In this document: piece by piece, positions 58,412 through 64,000 of the stretch
Position numbering within the stretch: position 1 is the first letter of the stretch
Layout of the letters: the number at the start of each line of letters is the position of its first letter
Assembly (NCBI RefSeq): GCF_052055875.1
Contig: NZ_CP170508.1
Location: 310,001-374,000, forward strand
Origin: Methanosphaerula subterraneus
GTDB lineage: Archaea > Halobacteriota > Methanomicrobia > Methanomicrobiales > Methanospirillaceae
DNA: 64,000 nucleotides
Reading direction: 5' to 3'
The notes under the pieces: generated by a model
The model's input: the letters and a program-made list of their open reading frames with translations, nothing else
What the model was told of the DNA's origin: nothing
The model's database searches: none
Program-made: the position numbers and the translations under genes

Positions 58412-61351
58412 CTACACTGCCGGCATCGTCACCGGGATCGTCTTGTTGGAAGAACCGGCTGCACTGGTCGCGACCTGTCTGATCGTATAGGCGCCGGCCT
58501 TCCAGTAGGTGTACCGGAATGTTCGATACGCCGTGGTCGTGCCGTCCCCGAGGTCGTACCGGACCGAGGTCGCGTTCACCGAGGTGTCAGTGACCTGGAT
58601 GTCGAACGAGCCGGGACCACCGGTGGTGACCGTGAAGTTCGCCGCCGGCAGGTTCTGCCCGGTCGGTTGGGGGGTCACGGTGGGGATGACCGGGTCGGTG
58701 ACGTTGATGTACTCATCGGCCGTCTTCACCTGCGTGCCGTTCGACCCGATCGCATGGAGGGAGACGGTGTACCGGCTGGCTGCGTCGTAGACATGCACCG
58801 GGTTCCGGTCGAAGGAGGTCGCCCCGTCGCCGAACTGCCAGTAGAAGTACTGGACCGAGCCGGTCGTCGACTCGTTGAACTGTACCGCCAGCGGGGAGAG
58901 GCCGGCCGTCACGTTCGCCGAGAATCCGACCGTCGGCGGGTCGGTGACGGTGATATATCCGGGCTTCTGTGTGTAGACGCTGCCGTAATCGGCACCGGAG
59001 GCGACCAGCGTCACGGTGTAGGAGCCGGGCTGCGAGTAGGTGTGGACCGGGTTCTGCTCGGTCGAGGTCTGCCCGTCGCCGAACTGCCACTGGTACCCGC
59101 TCGCCCCGGTCGACTGGTCGGTGAACTGCACGGTGAACGGTGTCCGGCCGGCGGTCGCGTTGGCCGTGAAGTTCGCCACCGGCACGGTGTTGACGATGAT
59201 ACACCGGTACTGGACGGCGGTGTCGCTCGCCAGGTCGTTCGAGGCGGTCAGGGCCACGGTGTAGGCACCGGTCTGGTTATAGACGTGGGTCGGGCTCTGC
59301 TCGTCGGAGGTCGTGCCGTCCCCGAAGTCCCAGTGCCAGGCGGTCGGCGAGCCGGTCGACTGGTCCAGGAACCGGACCGAATACGGGGCCTGGCCGACGT
59401 GGCCGAAGGCGTAGAAGCCGGCGGTGACGGCCGGCGTTGGCACCGGTGCTGGGGCCGCGACGACGACCTGATCCACCCAGCCGGCATCGCTGCCACTCGC
59501 GACAAAGGCGTCTTTCGCATAGACCCAGGCGAGGGTGTGCGGGCCGGATGGGATCAAGAGGTCGTGCTGGACCCAGTCGACCTCTCCGGTGATCGCGGCC
59601 GACTCGACACCATCCACCAGGAGGCGGAGCATGTCGTAATCGGTCTCACTCGAGACCTTCCACCAGAACGAGACGCTGGCGGGGCCCGTGACCGAGGTCG
59701 AGAGGCTCGAACTGGCCGAATCGTAGATCGCACCCGACCGGGCCGCGTCCTGGCCGTCGTGCGTCACCGCATGGTCGACGGTCCACACCGCGTCCGTATC
59801 CGTAGTCCAGGTGAGTGTCGGGGCTTCGACCGCATCGCCGAGCTCGGAGGTGCTCCTCACGGTGATCACCCTGGAGACCGGGCCCGACGACTGGCCGGTC
59901 GCGTTTCCGATGGTCAGGTTCACCGTATAGGTGCCGGCAGCGGTGTAGGTGTGGGTCGGGCTCTGGTCGGTCGAGGTGGTGCCGTCACCGAAGTTCCAGG
60001 ACCACGACGTCGGCAGGCCCGTCGAGGTGTCCTCGAACCGGAATGCGAGCGAATAATAGCCGGAGGTCCGTGTCGCCGTGAAGTCGGCTGTCAGGGAGGG
60101 CGCGTACCAGGAGCTGAGCGCGAGGTTCGCCCCGATGCCGGCCGGACTCTCGGCGTACTGGGGGTGCTCGGCTTCGTTGTCATGCGCCTTCGCATACGCG
60201 AATGCCTCCCGCATCGAGACCGTCCCGTCGTTGATCGCGTCGGCGTCGACCGCCTTCCCGCTCTTGTCATGGCCAGCGACTGCAGAGATCCAGAGGGTGC
60301 TGAAGGTATCAGCCCATGAATACTCGAACGCGCTGGCTGCGGTCGCGATCACCCTCTCCTGGCCCGAGAGTCCGGGGATGATGTCGTCGACGAACCCGCC
60401 GCTGTAACACTGCTCCATGGTGATCATGACAGGAACGGTCGACGGCACTTTGTCGACCTCGGCTGCAAATCTGTCGTCGGTGATATACGTCCAGTCCCAG
60501 AGGTTCAGGACGACGTTCGTCCCCTGCTGGGGATCGTCTTCCGGGCCGCCGTGGTCTGTCGTGAAGATGAAGACCTGGTCCCCGGCCCCCAGGGTGGTCT
60601 GGAGGGTGGTAAAGACAGCGGTGATGTTCTCCTTCGTCGCCGCATACCCGACATCGTCGTCACCGTCGCCGTCCAGGTCGGGGTCGGACGAGATGTACCC
60701 GTCATCATAGGTATGCTGGTCGAGGCCCGGATCCGCCCCGTCGGCCATCAGGACGTAGATATGGTCGTCCTGATATCCGTACTCGTTCACGAGGGTCCTG
60801 TACATGAACGAGACGTCGCCATAGTAGCGCTCCCAGTTGTTGTAGGGGTTCGCCCCGCCGCTGATGAGCACGGCATAGGAGTGGTTGGTATCCGTGCACG
60901 GAGGGAGTATACCGCCAATGCCGCGAGACACTATCCGGCCCGGTCCCTCTGCCGGTCTGGCCTCCGAAACAGAGCCCGCCACCATCGTCCACTCCTGGAG
61001 CGCTCTGGGAGGTCCGTTCGCCTTCTTCACGGTGACCGTGCCGGTCATGTCGACGTGGACGTACCGGCATGGGTGCGCCCAGCCCGCCATCGGCGCATCG
61101 TCGATGAAGAAGAGCCACCCCTCCCGCTCCGGCAGGACGACGGTGCCGTACATGGCGGTGATGGTGGTGCCGGCGGGGACCGGCGCCGGGTCCGCATAGA
61201 CCCACGTACCTTCCGTGTTCCCATCCAGCACGTGCGAGAGGACGGCAGTGTACGCGTCGTCCTGCGACAGGGTCATCCCCTGCGCAGCCCCGACGAGGCC
61301 GATAAGGGCGATCATTACTATGAGCAGGGAATACCGGGACGTCTGTGGCAT
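58412..61351 (-). CDS. Secreted C13 (legumain/caspase-like) protease with PKD domains
   Basis: About 979 residues. Signal peptide (YSLLIVMIALIGLVGAAQG). Residues ~150-410 form a peptidase C13/caspase-fold domain: YAVLISGGANPYNNWERYYGDVSFMYRTL, catalytic FTTDHGG (His267) and MEQCYSGGF (Cys315). After it come at least four PKD-type domains (WSWNFGDGTTSTDQSPTHTYTAAGTYTVNLT; WHWDFGDGTTSDEQSPTHVY; YQWQFGDGQTSTEQNPVHTYSQPGSYTVTL; FYWQFGDGATSFDRNPVHVY) and one interposed beta-sandwich (VSFWWKVSSETDYDMLRLLVDGV). It is likely surface-attached and processes proteins. The start could be GTG 61369 or ATG 61351. Confidence 0.92.
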   Translation of the reverse strand: MPQTSRYSLLIVMIALIGLVGAAQGMTLSQDDAYTAVLSHVLDGNTEGTWVYADPAPVPAGTTITAMYGTVVLPEREGWLFFIDDAPMAGWAHPCRYVHVDMTGTVTVKKANGPPRALQEWTMVAGSVSEARPAEGPGRIVSRGIGGILPPCTDTNHSYAVLISGGANPYNNWERYYGDVSFMYRTLVNEYGYQDDHIYVLMADGADPGLDQHTYDDGYISSDPDLDGDGDDDVGYAATKENITAVFTTLQTTLGAGDQVFIFTTDHGGPEDDPQQGTNVVLNLWDWTYITDDRFAAEVDKVPSTVPVMITMEQCYSGGFVDDIIPGLSGQERVIATAASAFEYSWADTFSTLWISAVAGHDKSGKAVDADAINDGTVSMREAFAYAKAHDNEAEHPQYAESPAGIGANLALSSWYAPSLTADFTATRTSGYYSLAFRFEDTSTGLPTSWSWNFGDGTTSTDQSPTHTYTAAGTYTVNLTIGNATGQSSGPVSRVITVRSTSELGDAVEAPTLTWTTDTDAVWTVDHAVTHDGQDAARSGAIYDSASSSLSTSVTGPASVSFWWKVSSETDYDMLRLLVDGVESAAITGEVDWVQHDLLIPSGPHTLAWVYAKDAFVASGSDAGWVDQVVVAAPAPVPTPAVTAGFYAFGHVGQAPYSVRFLDQSTGSPTAWHWDFGDGTTSDEQSPTHVYNQTGAYTVALTASNDLASDTAVQYRCIIVNTVPVANFTANATAGRTPFTVQFTDQSTGASGYQWQFGDGQTSTEQNPVHTYSQPGSYTVTLVASGADYGSVYTQKPGYITVTDPPTVGFSANVTAGLSPLAVQFNESTTGSVQYFYWQFGDGATSFDRNPVHVYDAASRYTVSLHAIGSNGTQVKTADEYINVTDPVIPTVTPQPTGQNLPAANFTVTTGGPGSFDIQVTDTSVNATSVRYDLGDGTTTAYRTFRYTYWKAGAYTIRQVATSAAGSSNKTIPVTMPAV

Positions 61352-61381
61352 GTATCGTTTCAACCTCACCTGTCGTCTTTG

Positions 61382-61738
61382 ATGATTACGCGGTAGTGCG
61401 TCGATGACAATTTACCGCACGTTCGATCAGTTGATCAGAGATATCGGCGTCCCCATAGTTATAGCCAGACTTCTGAAGATCGAAGGTGAAACCCCCCTCA
61501 GCGCCCTGGGACGAACAGGCCCCGCGTCTTTTCAGAGGTGGTTGAAGAGCCGGACGATGCCGGCGAAGTCGACCCGCGAAGCTGGGGAGTGGGCGATTCA
61601 GAGAAAACGAAGAAGAGATGAGGGCCAGCGGGGTGCCTGTGGGGGTATCTCACTGCGTCTCTTAGATAGTGTGTCTGGTGGAGATGGTCGACGGCACCAA
61701 GCCGGTTGCCGCGACCGCCGGCCCTGCCGCGGCTCTCC
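61382..61738. other. Intergenic region between protease and SDR genes
   Basis: About 360 bp. An open plus-strand frame (from 61404, MTIYRTFDQLIRDIGVPIVIARLLKIEGETPLS) exists, but it continues antisense through the SDR gene and has no family resemblance; I treat it as chance. The region at 61440-61480 (agatatcggcg, catagttatagcc) may contain the minus-strand promoter of the protease. Confidence 0.45.
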
Positions 61739-62569
61739 TCACCCCTGCATGTCCAGCATGTCGTCCGGGATCCCGAGGTACGGAACCCCGCTCTCCCAGC
61801 CGGCATTACGGCGCCGTGCATATTCCAGCATGAACTTCTCCTTAAGGGCGGGATTTTCCTCAAGGCGCTCGTACATCTTTTTGGCAAACTCCGGGAAGAT
61901 GATGATCCCGTCCTTCTGTGCAACACCGGCAAGGATGATCGCTGCTGCTTCGTCTGCCGGGATAGCCTCTTTTGGGACCTCGGTGCCGGCAAAGATCGCG
62001 GTCGCGACATTGGCCGGACAGACGGTGGTGAACGCGATGCCCTTCTCTGCAAACTCGTACCGCAGCGCCTCGGTCATGCCCGTGACAGCATACTTGGTGG
62101 CGCAGTACACGGCCTGGGCAGGCGGTGCGATGATACCGGCAAGGGATGAGGTGTTCACGATATGCCCGCTTCCCTGCGCAAGCATGACCGGCAGGGCATA
62201 GTGGACGCCGTAGACGACTCCCCAGAGATTGAGGTCGATCGCCTTCTTCCACATCTCAAGCGTGAGGTGGACGCTGGGGTGCGTCATGCCGATGCCGGCG
62301 TTGTTGAAGAGGTAGTCGAGCCGGCCGGACTCCCGGACGCAGGTCTCGATCATCCTCTTCACCTCGTCGGCAACGGTCACGTCCACGGCCGCGAACCTCG
62401 CGTTCTTATACGCGGCAAGGGACGCCCTCGCCTTCTCCACACTCTCCTGCCGGCTGCCGATCACCCAGACCGTTGCGCCGCGTTTCAACAACTCTTCCGA
62501 TACTGCGTAGCCGATACCGGAGGTGCCCCCGGTCACGACTGCGACCTTTCCTGCAAAAACTTCTGTCAT
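61739..62569 (-). CDS. Short-chain dehydrogenase/reductase
   Basis: About 276 residues: TGGTSGIG nucleotide motif near the N-terminus, NNAGIG, catalytic Ser-Tyr-Lys in NTSSLAGIIAPPAQAVYCATKYAVTGMTEALRYEFAEKGI, and PANVATAIF. It interconverts an alcohol and ketone with NAD(P). The start at 62569 has gaggt 7 bases upstream. It begins 10 bp after the stop of the acetoacetate-decarboxylase-like gene, so they form an operon and may act in succession on a beta-keto acid (inference). Confidence 0.92.
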   Translation of the reverse strand: MTEVFAGKVAVVTGGTSGIGYAVSEELLKRGATVWVIGSRQESVEKARASLAAYKNARFAAVDVTVADEVKRMIETCVRESGRLDYLFNNAGIGMTHPSVHLTLEMWKKAIDLNLWGVVYGVHYALPVMLAQGSGHIVNTSSLAGIIAPPAQAVYCATKYAVTGMTEALRYEFAEKGIAFTTVCPANVATAIFAGTEVPKEAIPADEAAAIILAGVAQKDGIIIFPEFAKKMYERLEENPALKEKFMLEYARRRNAGWESGVPYLGIPDDMLDMQG

Positions 62570-62579
62570 TGTTCTTACC

Positions 62580-63386
62580 TCACGGGAGCGACCGTGCAAG
62601 GTCCATGCGCATCGTGCTCGTACCCTTCCTGAACGACCCGGACAGGTAGTCGTTCACCGGGAGTGCGGCGAGCGCGGCGATGATGTCGCACTGCGTCGGG
62701 TGCTGCCGGCGTGCCGGGACGGTCCACGTCACCGTGCCGCTGCACGCGTACGCCGAGGAGAACGTGTTGTCCACCGGGTAGTACGTCGCCTCGGAGAGGG
62801 CGGGGCCCGGGTACGGACCGACTCTGGGGATGTACCGCCAGCCGAACTGGACCACTCTGCCGTTGTCCGCGTTGATCCCCGCCAGTGCGTCTCCGGAGAA
62901 CGCCGGCCCGAGGACGAGCTCCATCTCAAAGAACGTGCGCCCCTCGTGGCTCGCGTTCACCGAGAGGCTGTCGCCGTTCCGCCGGTACTCGGGGATATCG
63001 GCGAAGATCTTGGGCATGCCTGCCTCTTCGCGTCCGCCAAGAATAGGCTCGCACTTGTCTTCCCAGATGACGAGGTGGTAGATCCCGTCGATGGGCTGCT
63101 TTCCTGCCATGTACTGCACGGGCACCGAGACGGTGACGAGCGAGTACTGCGACCCGCCCATCCACCGCACGCCGCTGCACTTCTCGTACATGACCATGAC
63201 GAGCGGCCGGGTGATCGAGAACTCCTCCGGTACATACTGCCGGAGTGTCTCTTCATCGGTCAGGTAGCTGACCTCGAGGGTCGTGCAGTCATCGTACGGA
63301 CTCACTCCCCCGCCGGACGGGGGCCATTGCCGGAAATGGGCCGGCATGCGGCGCGTCAATCCGTCATCCCTGGTGCTGATGCGCAT
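62580..63386 (-). CDS. Acetoacetate decarboxylase family protein
   Basis: A 268-residue protein of the ADC family: TLEVSYLTDEETLRQYVPEEFSI, QYSLVTVSVPVQYMAG, HLVIWEDKCEPILGGREEAGMPKIFADI and FFEMELVLGPAF. In the classical enzyme the Schiff-base lysine lies in a GFPKK sequence after GRE; here it is GMPKI, so the first lysine is kept and the second lost. It may decarboxylate a beta-keto acid or act on another carbonyl compound. First gene of a pair with the SDR. Confidence 0.85.
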   Translation of the reverse strand: MRISTRDDGLTRRMPAHFRQWPPSGGGVSPYDDCTTLEVSYLTDEETLRQYVPEEFSITRPLVMVMYEKCSGVRWMGGSQYSLVTVSVPVQYMAGKQPIDGIYHLVIWEDKCEPILGGREEAGMPKIFADIPEYRRNGDSLSVNASHEGRTFFEMELVLGPAFSGDALAGINADNGRVVQFGWRYIPRVGPYPGPALSEATYYPVDNTFSSAYACSGTVTWTVPARRQHPTQCDIIAALAALPVNDYLSGSFRKGTSTMRMDLARSLP

Positions 63387-63510
63387 TCCTGTCGTCTCCC
63401 AAAAAATCTGATCAGCTCTCCTTTAGAAGATCACCCTATATCTCAGTTTACATTTGACTTTTTCAATGCCGGCGAGGAGATCTGGCCGGGGAAAATGGTT
63501 TTCCTGTTTT

Positions 63511-64000
63511 TCACTCCGCCGCGGGCAGGGTGCCAAGTATGTACGCGAGGAGGAAGAGGAGCAGGCCGTTGAAGAAGAGGATCGTTGCCGTGACCATGCC
63601 GGGGATGAGCCCCGGCAGGAGCATGGAGGTGCCGAAGAGGATCCCGATGATATTGAGTGCGGTCTGGGTGACGAGCAGGTTCCGCAGCGGTGCCGGAAGC
63701 GCGACCGGCTGGGCCGGGGCGTCTCTCATCTGCAGCACCATCGGGATAACCCGGCCGGCAAGGAGGACGAGGCTGCCGATGAGATTGAGGAGACCGAGCA
63801 GGACGCGGAGCAGGTCGGTGAGGACTCCCGGCACGATGCAGGAGTAGACTCCCATGGCGACAAAGGCGAGGCCGATCGTGACGATCAGCCACGAGCGCCT
63901 GAACGGTCCAAGGGGCGTCTCGCCCATCGCAAGGATCTGGACGGCCATGATGACGAGCAGAAGCCCGAGCTGGCCGTCGGGCGAGAACGGGAGGATGCCA
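63511..64000 (-). CDS. Membrane protein, 5' end beyond window
   Basis: The frame stays open to the right window edge. Residues before the internal Met at 63948 (GILPFSPDGQLGLLLVI) look coding, so the gene is probably partial. Visible are four to five membrane segments (SWLIVTIGLAFVAMGVYSCIVPG; LLRVLLGLLNLIGSLVLLAGRVI; LLVTQTALNIIGILFGTSMLLPGLIPGMVTATILFFNGLLLFLLAYIL). The style is like HdeD/DUF308 membrane proteins, but I cannot assign it. It lies 125 bp upstream of the ADC-like gene on the same strand. Confidence 0.7.
   Translation of the reverse strand, partial: GILPFSPDGQLGLLLVIMAVQILAMGETPLGPFRRSWLIVTIGLAFVAMGVYSCIVPGVLTDLLRVLLGLLNLIGSLVLLAGRVIPMVLQMRDAPAQPVALPAPLRNLLVTQTALNIIGILFGTSMLLPGLIPGMVTATILFFNGLLLFLLAYILGTLPAAE

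Noticed and set aside
58115..60319. Plus-strand open frame of 734 codons antisense to the C13-PKD protease
   Set aside because: Repetitive Arg/Gly/Val shadow of the PKD repeats; the minus-strand gene has clear domains.
61404..62201. Plus-strand gene overlapping the SDR
   Set aside because: Antisense to the SDR for most of its length and no recognisable domain or ribosome binding site.

Overview
The window looks like chromosomal DNA of a methanogenic euryarchaeon, most likely of the order Methanomicrobiales (a Methanosphaerula/Methanoregula-type organism; this is inference from gene content and style). The evidence is a fused chorismate lyase / beta-RFAP synthase for methanopterin synthesis, archaeal tRNA-Cys and 5S genes, TATA-box promoters with leaderless starts, ferredoxin-linked redox enzymes, DUF2769/DUF3795 cysteine-rich proteins and surface proteins with PKD, NHL and dockerin-like modules. 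GC content is moderately high, with AT-rich intergenic promoters.

Layout. 1-1.4 kb: 3' end of 23S rRNA, tRNA-Cys and two 5S rRNA genes. 1.5-3.8 kb (minus): TusA, DsrE, IscS-like and IscU sulfur/Fe-S genes; the IscS homologue lacks the PLP lysine. 3.85-9.3 kb: palindromic operator, DtxR-FeoA regulator, FeoB iron transporter and a P-type ATPase. 9.3-16 kb: UvrD-type helicase-nuclease whose 3' end runs into an amino-acid permease remnant, histidine kinase, MarR-MATE pair. 15.8-23.9 kb: Fe-S aldo/keto reductase, aldehyde dehydrogenase with an odd tail, KTSC protein, two tandem paralogous membrane proteins, ferredoxin-nitroreductase. 24-26.3 kb: ECF nickel/cobalt transporter with its DtxR-type regulator but no ATPase gene. 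26.4-31.3 kb: HxlR regulator divergent from hybrid cluster protein, cupin, CPA2/RCK antiporter. 31.5-38.1 kb: UbiA prenyltransferase, Xaa-Pro peptidase, an unknown protein coupled to a B12-radical SAM enzyme, a His/Met-rich small protein, and the RFAP synthase fusion. 38.2-42.2 kb: second Fe-S aldo/keto reductase and a decaying stretch of flavodoxin, cupin and MFS remnants around intact flavoproteins. 42.2-45.7 kb: grpE-dnaK-dnaJ.

45.7-47.0 kb is the most unusual stretch: a nearly 1-kb non-coding region with two mirror-image clusters of a 9-bp iteron (TTTTCATCA) flanking an AT-rich centre, followed by two stem-loops and a truncated zinc-ribbon gene. It resembles a replication origin or the origin of a decayed element. 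47-55 kb: small accessory genes including a molbindin, a substrate-binding lipoprotein with lobes in permuted order, a rubredoxin-flavodoxin, and a plant-like SABATH methyltransferase with a duplicated fragment of itself nearby. 55-64 kb: a secreted twin NHL propeller with a dockerin-like end, a C13 caspase-like protease with PKD domains, an SDR/acetoacetate-decarboxylase pair, and a membrane protein cut by the window edge.
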